Of a DNA stretch of 64,000 bases, positions 27,832-36,287 are shown piece after piece. The stretch is taken from positions 62,001-126,000 of the forward strand of contig JAVCDF010000005.1 of the NCBI GenBank assembly GCA_030765725.1, in the 5' to 3' direction. The DNA comes from Candidatus Chlorobium antarcticum. Lineage in GTDB: Bacteria; Bacteroidota; Chlorobiia; Chlorobiales; Chlorobiaceae. The notes under the pieces are model-generated. The model did no database searches. It was not told the DNA's origin and saw only the letters and a program-made list of their open reading frames with translations. A program made the position numbers and the translations under genes. Position 1 is the first letter of the stretch, and every line of letters begins with the position of its first letter.

Positions 27832-28059
27832 TTACTCCGGCCGATACAGATCGCGCAGACCGACCAACAGAAGCAGAAGGCCGACGCCGAGAGCCGGCCA
27901 TGTATAGATGTCGGGAATGAAAAACAGGCTATTGAGAATGCCCGCTCCCGGCGAAAGAAGAAGAATAAGGTCCGCACCGGCAAGAATCATCAGCACATTG
28001 AAAACCCTCACCTTTACCCGCCGTTTGGGATTGTTCTCCTGTTTGTTAGATTTGCCCAT
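27832..28059 (-). CDS. Small two-helix membrane protein
   Basis: A 75-residue protein with a basic N-terminus ([10 protein letters not shown]) and two predicted membrane helices ([17 protein letters not shown] and [15 protein letters not shown]), ending in DLYRPE. No family was recognised. The ATG at 28057-28059 is chosen because codons further upstream lie within the divergent tsaD gene. The gap to tsaD is only 22 bases, so any promoter must overlap one of the two reading frames. Confidence 0.6.
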   Translation of the reverse strand: MGKSNKQENNPKRRVKVRVFNVLMILAGADLILLLSPGAGILNSLFFIPDIYTWPALGVGLLLLLVGLRDLYRPE

Positions 28060-28081
28060 ACGAGTTAAAACTAGTGATATA

Positions 28082-29167
28082 ATGATTATTCTTGGACTGG
28101 AAACCAGTTGCGACGAAACCTCTGCGGCTGTACTGCAGGACGGCAGGGTATGCTCAAATGTGGTCAGCTCGCAACTCTGCCACACTGGCTTCGGCGGCGT
28201 GGTTCCCGAACTGGCGTCAAGGGAGCACGAACGGCTCATTGTCGCCATTGCCGATACCGCTCTGAGCGAAGCCAATATAACAAAAAACGACCTTGATGTC
28301 ATAGCTGCAACTGCAGGGCCGGGACTTATCGGAGCCGTCATGGTAGGGCTTTGTTTTGCCCAGTCGATGGCATGGGCTCTCTCCATTCCCTTCGTCCCCA
28401 TCAACCACATTGAGGCGCACATGTTTTCCCCCTTTATTGACGGAGGCTTCGCCAAAGACGGGGGCTTGACCGAAGAGGACCCCACCAGAGGGGTGCCGGA
28501 AGAACCGTTCATCTCGCTGACCGTCTCGGGCGGCCACACCCTCCTCTCCATCATCGGGACCGACCTCTCCCGGCGCATCATCGGCCAGACCCTCGACGAC
28601 GCCGCAGGTGAAGCATTCGACAAAACAGGGAAAATGCTCGGCCTCAGCTACCCGGCTGGCCCCGAAATCGACCGGCTCGCAAAACAGGGAGACCCCTCTT
28701 TTCACCGCTTCCCGCGGGCACTCACATCACAGTCGCAGACCAGCCGAAGTTACCGCAACAATGAAGATTTCAGTTTTTCGGGACTGAAAACATCAGTGCG
28801 CACCTGGCTTCAGAAACAGTCACCTGAATACATTGATGCACACAGGGCCGACATTGCCGCATCCATTCAGGATGCCATTGTCTCCGTTCTGGTGGAAAAA
28901 ACAGTTGGCGCTGCCCGTCGCCGCCAGGTCAACTCCATTGCCATAGCCGGAGGGGTCAGCGCTAACTCCGCCCTTCGCGCAGCCATGAAAAAAGAGTGTT
29001 CCCGCCACGGCATACGGCTGCATCTGCCCAGCCCCGTCTACTCAACCGACAATGCCGCCATGATTGCCGCTCTGGGTGAGCTGAAAATCTCCCGCGGCAT
29101 GCGGCCTGAAAGACGATACAGCACTGCCCCCTTTGCAGGAATGCCAACCGGAGAGAGTAAAGCCTGA
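28082..29167 (+). CDS. tsaD: tRNA N6-threonylcarbamoyladenosine transferase TsaD
   Basis: Catalytic subunit that adds the threonylcarbamoyl group to A37 of ANN-decoding tRNAs. The 361 residues start [17 protein letters not shown] and hold the metal-binding HIEAH (109-113), the nucleotide motif SGGHTLL and the ASKH-fold glycine block [11 protein letters not shown]. It is a little longer than the usual 340 because of inserts around 120-140 ([18 protein letters not shown]). The ATG at 28082 is chosen by homology; the frame is open 58 codons further. TsaB, TsaC and TsaE are not in the window. Confidence 0.95.
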   Translation: MIILGLETSCDETSAAVLQDGRVCSNVVSSQLCHTGFGGVVPELASREHERLIVAIADTALSEANITKNDLDVIAATAGPGLIGAVMVGLCFAQSMAWALSIPFVPINHIEAHMFSPFIDGGFAKDGGLTEEDPTRGVPEEPFISLTVSGGHTLLSIIGTDLSRRIIGQTLDDAAGEAFDKTGKMLGLSYPAGPEIDRLAKQGDPSFHRFPRALTSQSQTSRSYRNNEDFSFSGLKTSVRTWLQKQSPEYIDAHRADIAASIQDAIVSVLVEKTVGAARRRQVNSIAIAGGVSANSALRAAMKKECSRHGIRLHLPSPVYSTDNAAMIAALGELKISRGMRPERRYSTAPFAGMPTGESKA

Positions 29168-29268
29168 TTGAAATAGTCCGGCAAATAGATTACATTTAAA
29201 ATCAGTTAGAACAGCCTTACAGCGTTCACCGTTTTTTCTTTATAAACCCAAGACGATACCCCATTATA

Positions 29269-29625
29269 ATGCACGCATTCACCTCAGCGCTTCTTCTTTT
29301 CGCACCTCCCGCAACCGGAGGCCCAGCTCCCAACCCCATCATCCAGCTCGTGCCGCTGGTCCTTATATTTGTTGTCTTCTACTTTTTCATGATCCGTCCA
29401 CAGCAAAAAAAGCAGAAAGACCGCGAAAAAGTGCTTGAAAGTCTGAAACGGGGCGACAGGGTTGTCACAATCGGTGGCATGCACGGCACGGTTGCAGGCA
29501 TCGACACCGAAAAAAAGACGGTTCTTGTGCAGATTGCGGAAAACACCAAAATCAAGTTTGACCGCTCTGCCGTAGCAAACATCGAGAAACAGGAATCAGG
29601 CAACAAACTCACGAGCGGAGAATAA
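29269..29625 (+). CDS. yajC: Preprotein translocase subunit YajC
   Basis: Single-span inner-membrane accessory of the SecDF complex. The 118-residue product has one helix (IIQLVPLVLIFVVFYFFMI, about 24-42) followed at once by RPQQKKQKDREKVLESLKRGD, the family signature, and a small beta domain (VVTIGGMHGTVAGID). SecD and SecF are not adjacent here. It lies 101 bases after tsaD and 9 bases before carA. Confidence 0.93.
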   Translation: MHAFTSALLLFAPPATGGPAPNPIIQLVPLVLIFVVFYFFMIRPQQKKQKDREKVLESLKRGDRVVTIGGMHGTVAGIDTEKKTVLVQIAENTKIKFDRSAVANIEKQESGNKLTSGE

Positions 29626-29634
29626 CGGACAAGC

Positions 29635-30744
29635 ATGCAGCCAACACGAGCAACATTGGTCCTGGAAAACGGATCAGTCTACAAAGGAACGACTTTCGGT
29701 CATATCGGCGAAGCCTCGGGAGAGGTTGTATTCAACACCTCGCACACTGGATATCAGGAGATTCTCACCGACCCATCCTATGCGGGGCAGATGGTACTCA
29801 TGACCTATCCCCTCATCGGGAACTACGGATTCAACCCCAGTGACAATGAATCACGGCAAATATGGGCCTCAGCCTTCATTGTCCGTGAGGCCTCGAATAT
29901 TTACAGCAACTACGAGGCCACCGAAAGCCTCGACGACGCGCTGAAAAACGCCGGAGTCATGGGTCTGCAAGGAATTGACACGCGAAAGCTTGTTCGTGAA
30001 ATCCGTGAAAAAGGGGCGATGAGAGGCTTCATCTCCACAACCGAAACCGATACCCCGAACCTCCAGAAAAAAGCTCAGGCCATTCCCGAAATGATCGGCC
30101 GCGACCTGGCGAAAACCGTCACCTGCAGCGAGAACTACACCCTTGACACCCCAAATGCGCGCTACCATGTTGCCGCATTTGACTACGGAATCAAAACAAA
30201 CATCCTGCGCCTCCTCCAGAATGCCGGGTGCCGGGTCACCGTCCTCAAAGCCGGAACAACAGCCGACGAAGTTATAGCCCTGAACCCTGACGGCGTCTTC
30301 CTTTCAAACGGACCGGGCGACCCCTCGGCAGTCGACTATGCCATTGCAACCATCCGATCCCTTGCCGACTACAGCCGCACAACCCGTCCGCTGCCAATCT
30401 TCGGCATATGCCTCGGCCACCAGCTACTCGCCCTTGCACTTGGAGCCACAACCTACAAACTCAAGTTCGGCCACCACGGAAGCAACCATCCGGTCAAGAA
30501 CATGGAGACAAAAAGCATAGAGATTACCTCCCAGAACCACGGCTTTGCCGTCAGCATGGACTCACTGCCCAACTCCCTTGCAATGACTCACCTCAACCTC
30601 TACGACAACACCGTTGAAGGCATCAAGCACTCAGAACTCCCCTGTTTCTCAGTACAGTACCACCCCGAAGCCGCTCCCGGCCCACACGACTCGCACTACC
30701 TGTTCGATGAATTCACAGCCATGATGGACCGAGCCAAAAACTGA
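29635..30744 (+). CDS. carA: Carbamoyl phosphate synthase small subunit
   Basis: Glutaminase subunit that feeds ammonia to CarB for carbamoyl phosphate, used for arginine and pyrimidines. The 369 residues include the N-terminal domain ([30 protein letters not shown]) and the class I amidotransferase domain with nucleophile Cys in [15 protein letters not shown], then [10 protein letters not shown] and the His-Glu pair in [10 protein letters not shown]. carB is not adjacent. It lies 6 bases upstream of the aminotransferase gene, suggesting one transcript. Confidence 0.96.
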   Translation: MQPTRATLVLENGSVYKGTTFGHIGEASGEVVFNTSHTGYQEILTDPSYAGQMVLMTYPLIGNYGFNPSDNESRQIWASAFIVREASNIYSNYEATESLDDALKNAGVMGLQGIDTRKLVREIREKGAMRGFISTTETDTPNLQKKAQAIPEMIGRDLAKTVTCSENYTLDTPNARYHVAAFDYGIKTNILRLLQNAGCRVTVLKAGTTADEVIALNPDGVFLSNGPGDPSAVDYAIATIRSLADYSRTTRPLPIFGICLGHQLLALALGATTYKLKFGHHGSNHPVKNMETKSIEITSQNHGFAVSMDSLPNSLAMTHLNLYDNTVEGIKHSELPCFSVQYHPEAAPGPHDSHYLFDEFTAMMDRAKN

Positions 30745-30750
30745 CGCTGA

Positions 30751-31893
30751 ATGAAAAAAAGACTCTTTACCCCCGGGCCCACACCGGTGCCCGAGGAGGT
30801 CATGCTCCGCATGGCAGCCCCCATCATCCACCACCGGAACCCCGAGTTCATGGAAATCCTTGCCCGGGTCCATGAAAACCTCCGTTATCTCTTCCAGACA
30901 ACCCGACCCGTCGTAGCACTCAGCTGCTCAGGAACAGGAGGAATGGAAGCAGCAGTTTCAAGTCTTTTTGGTGAAGGCGACAAAGTCATTACAGTCAACG
31001 CCGGAAAGTTTGGCGAACGGTGGGGCGAACTCGTACGGCTCTACACCGACGACTGCATTGAAACAACCATTCCATGGGGAAGCACCATTGAGCCCGAACG
31101 GCTGAAGAAACTTCTCGCGGAGCATCCCGACGCTAAAGGGGTGTGCCTGACCCACTCGGAAACATCCACAGGAACCGCCGCCGACATCAAAGCCCTCAGC
31201 GCCGTCATCCGCAAAAACTCTGACGCCCTGGTGCTGGTTGACGGCATCACCGCAATCGGCGCCCATGAGTTCCATTTTGACGACTGGGGAATTGACATCT
31301 GCATCACTGGCTCGCAGAAAGGGCTTATGATGCCTCCCGGACTTGCACTCGTCGCCATTTCAGAGCGGGCACAGGCGCACATCAATGAACCAGCACGGAA
31401 GTCCTCAAACTACTACCTGAGCCTGAAAAAAGCGCTTGAGTACCATGCCAGCGACGACACCCCCTTTACCCCAGCCGTCTCGCTCGTCATCGGACTCGAC
31501 GAAGCATTGACGATGATACGCAACGAAGGTATTGAGCATGTATGGCAACGCCATGAAAGCCTTGCCGCAGCATGCCGTGCCGGGTGCATTGCCCTCGGCA
31601 TGAAAATCTTCAGCAGCTCCCCCTCCTTCGCCGTCACACCGGTATGGCTTCCCGAAGGGGCCGACTGGACAGAGTTCAACAATGTCCTAAAGCACGATAA
31701 CGGCATAACAGTTGCCGCAGGACAGGATGAATTCAAGGGAAAGATTTTCCGAATCTCACATCTCGGCTACTATGACGAACTTGACATGCTCACAGTAATC
31801 GGCGCACTTGAACGGGCAATCAAGGCAATCGGCCTGCCCCTTACACCCGGAACCGGCGTCACAGCAGTGCAGCAGGCATTCCTCGGCAAATGA
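30751..31893 (+). CDS. Class V PLP-dependent aminotransferase (serine/alanine-glyoxylate type)
   Basis: A 380-residue fold-type I PLP enzyme of the group that covers serine-glyoxylate, serine-pyruvate and alanine-glyoxylate aminotransferases (older entries call close relatives soluble hydrogenase 42 kDa subunit). It shows TPGPTPVPEEV at the N-terminus, the cofactor region SCSGTGGMEAAV, the Asp position LVDGITAIGA and the Schiff-base Lys in ITGSQKGLMMPPGLAL. Which amino acid pair it uses in this organism cannot be read from sequence; a serine or glycine role is plausible. Confidence 0.88.
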   Translation: MKKRLFTPGPTPVPEEVMLRMAAPIIHHRNPEFMEILARVHENLRYLFQTTRPVVALSCSGTGGMEAAVSSLFGEGDKVITVNAGKFGERWGELVRLYTDDCIETTIPWGSTIEPERLKKLLAEHPDAKGVCLTHSETSTGTAADIKALSAVIRKNSDALVLVDGITAIGAHEFHFDDWGIDICITGSQKGLMMPPGLALVAISERAQAHINEPARKSSNYYLSLKKALEYHASDDTPFTPAVSLVIGLDEALTMIRNEGIEHVWQRHESLAAACRAGCIALGMKIFSSSPSFAVTPVWLPEGADWTEFNNVLKHDNGITVAAGQDEFKGKIFRISHLGYYDELDMLTVIGALERAIKAIGLPLTPGTGVTAVQQAFLGK

Positions 31894-32010
31894 GGCCCTA
31901 AAAAACCATTTTGCCGTACGATGAATAATATTTAAACTGCCTTATTCGTTTTTTATCGCCCTGCACCGAAAAACTGGCAACAACACCTAAAACAGCTCAC
32001 GGAGACCACT

Positions 32011-32424
32011 ATGAAAAAGTTCCTTCCTTTTCTGACCTTCGGCTTTGTCGTCCTTGGCGGATGCGGCCTTGAAAAACCCCCTGCCTCACTTGAGTTCCCC
32101 GGCGAAAAAGAAGGCGCTGCCAATGAAGCCGTAGAGGCTGCCGCCCCGGAAGCCCCTCTTGATCCCGCACTTGCCGCCGGTAAAGCCGTGTACGACATGA
32201 GCTGCGGCGCATGCCACGATTCAGGCATGCTGGGTGCTCCAAAACCTGGAGACAAAGCTGCATGGACAGACCGCGTTGCACAGGGCCTGGATGTCATGAC
32301 CCAAAAATCCATTGACGGCTTTACCGGCGCAGCCGGCATGATGCCCGCAAAAGGCGGCAATATGGATCTGACAGACGAAGAGGTTGGAAGCGCCGTAGCC
32401 TGGATGGCCAGCACAGTAGAATAA
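32011..32424 (+). CDS. Lipoprotein c-type cytochrome, c-555 paralogue
   Basis: A 137-residue monohaem cytochrome. Residues 1-17 form a lipoprotein signal with lipobox LGGC (Cys18), followed by a linker rich in Ala, Glu and Pro (about 19-50) and a haem domain with CGACH (65-69) and the axial Met in AGMMPAKGG (110-111). The haem domain closely matches the soluble c-555 gene just downstream, so it looks like a tandem duplicate with a lipid anchor and tether. It probably carries electrons between the quinol oxidoreductase and the reaction-centre cytochrome at the membrane (inference). Confidence 0.9.
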   Translation: MKKFLPFLTFGFVVLGGCGLEKPPASLEFPGEKEGAANEAVEAAAPEAPLDPALAAGKAVYDMSCGACHDSGMLGAPKPGDKAAWTDRVAQGLDVMTQKSIDGFTGAAGMMPAKGGNMDLTDEEVGSAVAWMASTVE

Positions 32425-32445
32425 AACGAAGCACAGAATCAAGGG

Positions 32446-32468
32446 AGCCGCCTTCGGGCGGCTTCTTC
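32446..32468 (+). terminator. Terminator between the two cytochrome genes
   Basis: AGCCGCC (32446-32452) and GGCGGCT (32457-32463) form a perfect 7-base stem closed by the very stable TTCG tetraloop. The following tract TCTTC is only weakly T-rich. It would stop or reduce transcription from the lipoprotein cytochrome into c-555, letting the two genes be expressed at different levels. Confidence 0.75.
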
Positions 32469-32502
32469 ATATAAACTATTACACACTAAAGGAGAACTCT
32501 CT

Positions 32503-32838
32503 ATGTCCCGTATCATTTCAGCCGTTGCCGGCGCAATGCTTGTTATTTCACTCGGCTCCGTTGACGCAAAAGCAGCCTACAACGCAGCAGCAGGCAAAAC
32601 CGTCTATGACGCAAGCTGCGTAGCCTGCCACGCTTCCGGCATTATGGGAGCTCCGAAAGTCGGGCTCAAAACCGCATGGACCAGCCGTATTCCTCAGGGC
32701 CTTGAGACCATGGTACAGAAGTCCATCAAAGGCTATCAGGGCACAAAAGGAATGATGCCGGCAAAAGGCGGCAATGCAAAACTGACCAATGCAGAGGTCG
32801 GCAACGCTGTAGCCTACATGGTAGAGCAGAGCAAATAA
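32503..32838 (+). CDS. Soluble cytochrome c-555 (photosynthetic electron carrier)
   Basis: A 111-residue precursor with a Sec signal peptide (cleavage after DAKA, near residue 24) and a mature protein of about 87 residues. Haem binding is CVACH (39-43) and the axial ligand is in KGMMPAKGGN. The mature sequence, beginning near YNAAAGKTVYDASC and ending VGNAVAYMVEQSK, is very close to the classical Chlorobium c-555 sequence I know. It shuttles electrons in the periplasm, from sulfide or thiosulfate oxidation to the reaction-centre cytochrome. AAAGGAG lies upstream, and a strong terminator follows. Confidence 0.95.
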   Translation: MSRIISAVAGAMLVISLGSVDAKAAYNAAAGKTVYDASCVACHASGIMGAPKVGLKTAWTSRIPQGLETMVQKSIKGYQGTKGMMPAKGGNAKLTNAEVGNAVAYMVEQSK

Positions 32839-32860
32839 CGCTCTTTGAAACCAACGACAG

Positions 32861-32889
32861 AAAAGGCGGGAAGCAATTCCCGCCTTTTT
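32861..32889 (+). terminator. Strong intrinsic terminator after cytochrome c-555
   Basis: AAAAGGCGGGAA (32861-32872) pairs perfectly with TTCCCGCCTTTT (32877-32888) around the loop GCAA, a stable tetraloop, and runs into five T (32885-32889). The A-rich 5' flank makes it able to act on both strands. It lies 22 bases after the c-555 stop. Confidence 0.92.
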
Positions 32890-32955
32890 CCATTCAGAGC
32901 CATTCGGGAATATCATTGAGGGAATGTATCTTGCTGGCAACAAAAAAAACGCCTC

Positions 32956-33210
32956 ATGCTCCCGAACGAATACATCGGCTATGCCGCCGGCCTCATCACC
33001 ACACTGGCGCTGCTGCCCCAAGCATTAAAAATACTCTCCACTCGCCAAACGCGCGACATCAGTCTCGTCTGGGCGATAGCCATGAACACAGGAATCATCC
33101 TCTGGCTGCTGTATGGTCTTGCTCAGAGCGACCTCCCCATGATTGCCGCCAACAGCGTTTCTCTCGTACTCCTCATGCTCATTCTTGGGCTGAAGCTCCG
33201 CTACCGCTAA
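32956..33210 (+). CDS. SemiSWEET/PQ-loop transporter
   Basis: An 84-residue, three-helix membrane protein of the SemiSWEET family, whose members work as dimers and pass sugars down a gradient. The PQ motif is LALLPQALKI (Pro21-Gln22), with the other family features TRDISLVWAIAMNTGIILW and the third helix NSVSLVLLMLILGLKL. Start ATG at 32956. It lies 67 bases after the terminator and 19 bases before proC, so it may be transcribed with proC. The substrate is unknown. Confidence 0.9.
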   Translation: MLPNEYIGYAAGLITTLALLPQALKILSTRQTRDISLVWAIAMNTGIILWLLYGLAQSDLPMIAANSVSLVLLMLILGLKLRYR

Positions 33211-33229
33211 CACTACAACAACGAAACCC

Positions 33230-34030
33230 ATGAGCACCCTTCATATCGGGTTCATAGGAACAGGACGAATCGCCCGTGCCATCATTGCCGGCCTCAGTTC
33301 CAGAAACAACACGGCAATTCTCGGCTTCGACCGCGACCCTGAAGCACTGCAAGCCCTTACCAACCAGTACGCCCTCACCCCATGCTCTTCGCCCGAAGAG
33401 CTGGCCAAAGGCTCCAATATCATCATTCTAGCCGTCAAACCCTACCAGATCAAAGAGGTCCTTGACGAACTCCGACCTTCGCTCTCCCCAAGCCATCTAC
33501 TGGTCAGCGTAGCTGCAGGCATCTCAACCGAATTCATCAGAGAGAACACCGCGAAAGACACACGGGTCATAAGGGTCATGCCAAACACCCCGGCTTTTTT
33601 CGGAGAAGGCATGAGTGCCGTCTGCAAAGGAAAGAATGCGACCCGGGAAGACAGCGACATTGTTTGCAGCCTTATGGGAGCCATTGGGCGGGTTGCCCTT
33701 CTGGAAGAATCACAGATGGACGCAGCCACAGCACTCTCCGGAAGCGGCCCCGCTTACATGTTCCACATTCTCGCCTCACTTGCCGAAGGCGGCGCAAAAT
33801 GCGGCCTCACCCGTGAAGAAGCGATACTGCTCGGAGCCCAGACAATGCAGGGCGCCGCCACTATGGTACTCAATGGAGACAAAAGCCCTGAAGAACTCAT
33901 ACGGCAGGTCACCACACCGGGAGGCACTACCGAAGCCGGCCTGAAAGTAATGAAAGATCGCAACATCCGCGCCACTCTTATTGCTGCGGTGGAAGCCGCA
34001 GCCACCCGTTCACGCGAGCTCGGGCAGTAA
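33230..34030 (+). CDS. proC: Pyrroline-5-carboxylate reductase
   Basis: Last step of proline synthesis, NAD(P)H-dependent. The 266 residues have the Rossmann loop GFIGTGRIARAI (7-18), VRVMPNTPAFFGEGMSAV, ALSGSGPAYMF and the C-terminal signature VTTPGGTTEAGLKVM with the conserved Ser/Thr-Gly residues. Start ATG at 33230. It converges with moeA, with 18 bases between the stop codons. proA and proB are not present here. Confidence 0.96.
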   Translation: MSTLHIGFIGTGRIARAIIAGLSSRNNTAILGFDRDPEALQALTNQYALTPCSSPEELAKGSNIIILAVKPYQIKEVLDELRPSLSPSHLLVSVAAGISTEFIRENTAKDTRVIRVMPNTPAFFGEGMSAVCKGKNATREDSDIVCSLMGAIGRVALLEESQMDAATALSGSGPAYMFHILASLAEGGAKCGLTREEAILLGAQTMQGAATMVLNGDKSPEELIRQVTTPGGTTEAGLKVMKDRNIRATLIAAVEAAATRSRELGQ

Positions 34031-34048
34031 AGAGCAAAAAAGGCCGTG

Positions 34049-35272
34049 CTACTCCAGCCCGGCCCAGGGAAGAAGCGAACAGAGAACAGCAGAACCGGCA
34101 GGAATCGGCTCAAGAGAAGGCGGGCATTCAATAATGCAGTTCGAGCCCACCAGAGAAGAAATCATATGCGACTCAATCTTTTCTGTCACACTGCAGACCA
34201 GCCGCCCGCCCTCCACCCGGAGCCTTCCGGGAAGAAACCTGTGGCGTTTTCTGTCGGCGGGAAAAGGTGAGTCAAGAACAGCATGCATCTTGTGCGGTTC
34301 ATCTCTCCCCTGCATGAGCATAATTGCAGGAACAACATACTCCGCAAAACAGACCAGTGCCGAAACCGGATTGCCCGGCAGCGCAAACACCGCCCGCCCA
34401 TCCCTTGTTCCGAAATAGACCCGCTTTCCCGGCTTCTGAGCAACCGTCCAGAACTGCTGATTGACACCAAGCCTCTCCAGCTCCTCGCGCACAAAATCAT
34501 ACTCCCCGGTTGAAATCCCCCCAACAGTCACAACCAGATCCGCCTCCCGAAGAGCTGCCGCAAGAGCACTCGAAACCGCCACCCTGTCATCAACCGCATG
34601 ACGAACCCTGCAGGGTTCAATACCAATTGAGCGGCAGGCCGACTGCAGCATAAAGCTGTTGGAATCATAAATCTCTGCCTCCGAAACGCCGTCACCCGGA
34701 GACTGAAGCTCATCACCCACAACAACAATGGAAAGGGAGGGAAGGAGACGGACCGGAGAGGAATCATAGCCGAGCGAAGCCAGCACGGCAATTTCAGAAG
34801 TACTCACCACGCTCCCATTCACAAGCACCCGTTCCTCTGCCCTCACCTCTTCACCCGCATACCGGACATTGCCATTTTTGGAAGGAAGCCGAAAAACAGT
34901 CACCTCATCACCAGCAAACCCGCTGGTAAACTCAAACGGCACAACAGTGTCCGCACCCTCAGGCAAAGGCGCCCCCGTCATTATTCTGGCGGTCGTTCCC
35001 TCCATAAGCAGCCCCAAAGAACTGCTTCCGGCAGGAATATCATCCGTCACCCTCAGCATCACAGGGCACTCCGGGGTACACCCCTGCACATCAACCCAAC
35101 GGACAGCAAAGCCATCCATCGCCGAATTCGTAAACCGTGGCAGCCCGAAAGGCGCCACAACATCCCCGGCCAGCACCCGGCCCGCCAGCATCTCCAGCGG
35201 GCACTGCTCAACCCCAGTTACCGGCACCACACACTCCTGTACAAGACGGCGCGCCTCATCTACATCAATCAT
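34049..35272 (-). CDS. moeA: Molybdopterin molybdenumtransferase MoeA
   Basis: Inserts molybdate into adenylylated molybdopterin, the last common step of molybdenum cofactor synthesis. The 407 residues show domain I-II sequence FTNSAMDGFAVR, domain III with VVGDELQSPGDG, TVGGISTGEYDFV and the GKRVYFGTRDG/LPGNPVSALVCF region, and the C-terminal beta domain. The ATG at 35270-35272 overlaps the moaC-moaB stop by one base (TGATG) with GGAGGG upstream; a TTG one codon earlier is a poorer choice. It forms a tight pair with the fusion gene. Confidence 0.95.
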   Translation of the reverse strand: MIDVDEARRLVQECVVPVTGVEQCPLEMLAGRVLAGDVVAPFGLPRFTNSAMDGFAVRWVDVQGCTPECPVMLRVTDDIPAGSSSLGLLMEGTTARIMTGAPLPEGADTVVPFEFTSGFAGDEVTVFRLPSKNGNVRYAGEEVRAEERVLVNGSVVSTSEIAVLASLGYDSSPVRLLPSLSIVVVGDELQSPGDGVSEAEIYDSNSFMLQSACRSIGIEPCRVRHAVDDRVAVSSALAAALREADLVVTVGGISTGEYDFVREELERLGVNQQFWTVAQKPGKRVYFGTRDGRAVFALPGNPVSALVCFAEYVVPAIMLMQGRDEPHKMHAVLDSPFPADRKRHRFLPGRLRVEGGRLVCSVTEKIESHMISSLVGSNCIIECPPSLEPIPAGSAVLCSLLPWAGLE

Positions 35273-36210
35273 CAATGACCCTCCCCTTTCATCATGGAAA
35301 AAGCATGAAAAACCGCAGGCACCAGCACCTCCAAAGCGTCACGGGCTGCACCCGTGCTTCCCGGAATGCAAACCACCATCGACCCCCCTATCATACCAGC
35401 CGCCAACCGCGAGAGCATAGCGGTCCTTGTTTTTGTCTGACCCCAGCTGAACAGCGCAGCCTCAACGCCAGGGAGCGCCCGGGAAAATTTAGGAACAAGG
35501 GTATCAACCGTCACATCGCGCGGCCCCAAACCCGTCCCGCCCGTCGTCAGAATAAGCTCAACCCCCGAAGCCGTCCAGCCATCCACAGCCGCACTGATCT
35601 CCTCCGGCTCATCAGGAATAATGCGAACCTCAGAAACCTCACACCCTGCCATTTCCATTCCCTCCCGAAGAATCTCACCCGAACGGTCACGGGCACCCCC
35701 CGCAGAAATGGAATCCGACAGAACAAGAATTGAAGTTCTCGGCCGATAAGCATCAATAAAATCAGTTTTACCCCCCGTCTTCATGTCAAGACGGATTCCG
35801 CCGATCTCCATTGTTTTATCAACAGCCTTGCACATATCGTAAATGGTAAGCGCAGCCACAGAGACCGCCGTCAGCGCCTCCATCTCCACCCCCGTCGCCT
35901 CCTTCGTCCGGGTTGTCGCAAAAATGGCAATACGGTCCACCTGCACCTCAAAACTCACATCAACCCACGACAGGTTCAGCTGATGGCAGAGAGGAATGAT
36001 ATGAGCCGTCCACTTCGCCGCCTGAATGGCTGCAACCTTCGCCGCCGTCAGCACATTGCCCTTCGGCATGCCCTCATCCGAAAGCAGCCCGACCGTCTCG
36101 GGACGCATCAAAATCCAGCCTGAAGCCCGCGCAGTCCTCAGCGTCCCCGGCTTTGAGGAAACATCAACCATGGAGACATTGCCGTCCCCGTCCAGATGGG
36201 TAAATGACAT
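35272..36210 (-). CDS. moaCB: MoaC-MoaB/MogA fusion protein
   Basis: One 312-residue chain with two molybdenum cofactor enzymes. Residues 1-155 are MoaC, the cyclic pyranopterin monophosphate synthase (KWTAHIIPLCHQLNL at 66-80, KAVDKTMEIGG at 128-138, with the Lys and His residues in place). Residues 158-312 are a MoaB/MogA-type adenylyltransferase (VLSDSISAGGARDRSG, TTGGTGLGPRD at 222-232, CIPGSTGAARDAL at 281-293). Start ATG at 36208-36210. The 77-base gap upstream is too short for a Moco riboswitch. Confidence 0.93.
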   Translation of the reverse strand: MSFTHLDGDGNVSMVDVSSKPGTLRTARASGWILMRPETVGLLSDEGMPKGNVLTAAKVAAIQAAKWTAHIIPLCHQLNLSWVDVSFEVQVDRIAIFATTRTKEATGVEMEALTAVSVAALTIYDMCKAVDKTMEIGGIRLDMKTGGKTDFIDAYRPRTSILVLSDSISAGGARDRSGEILREGMEMAGCEVSEVRIIPDEPEEISAAVDGWTASGVELILTTGGTGLGPRDVTVDTLVPKFSRALPGVEAALFSWGQTKTRTAMLSRLAAGMIGGSMVVCIPGSTGAARDALEVLVPAVFHAFSMMKGEGH

Positions 36211-36287
36211 AGGAAATAAAAAAGAAGGTTACCAGGAGCAAGCAATACTAAATACCAATCCCCCCCGACAAAAACAACCCGTGAAAG

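Noticed and set aside
36211-36287. Possible molybdenum cofactor riboswitch upstream of the moaC-moaB fusion
   Set aside because: The gap is only 77 bases, too short for the known Moco riboswitch, and no matching helices were seen.
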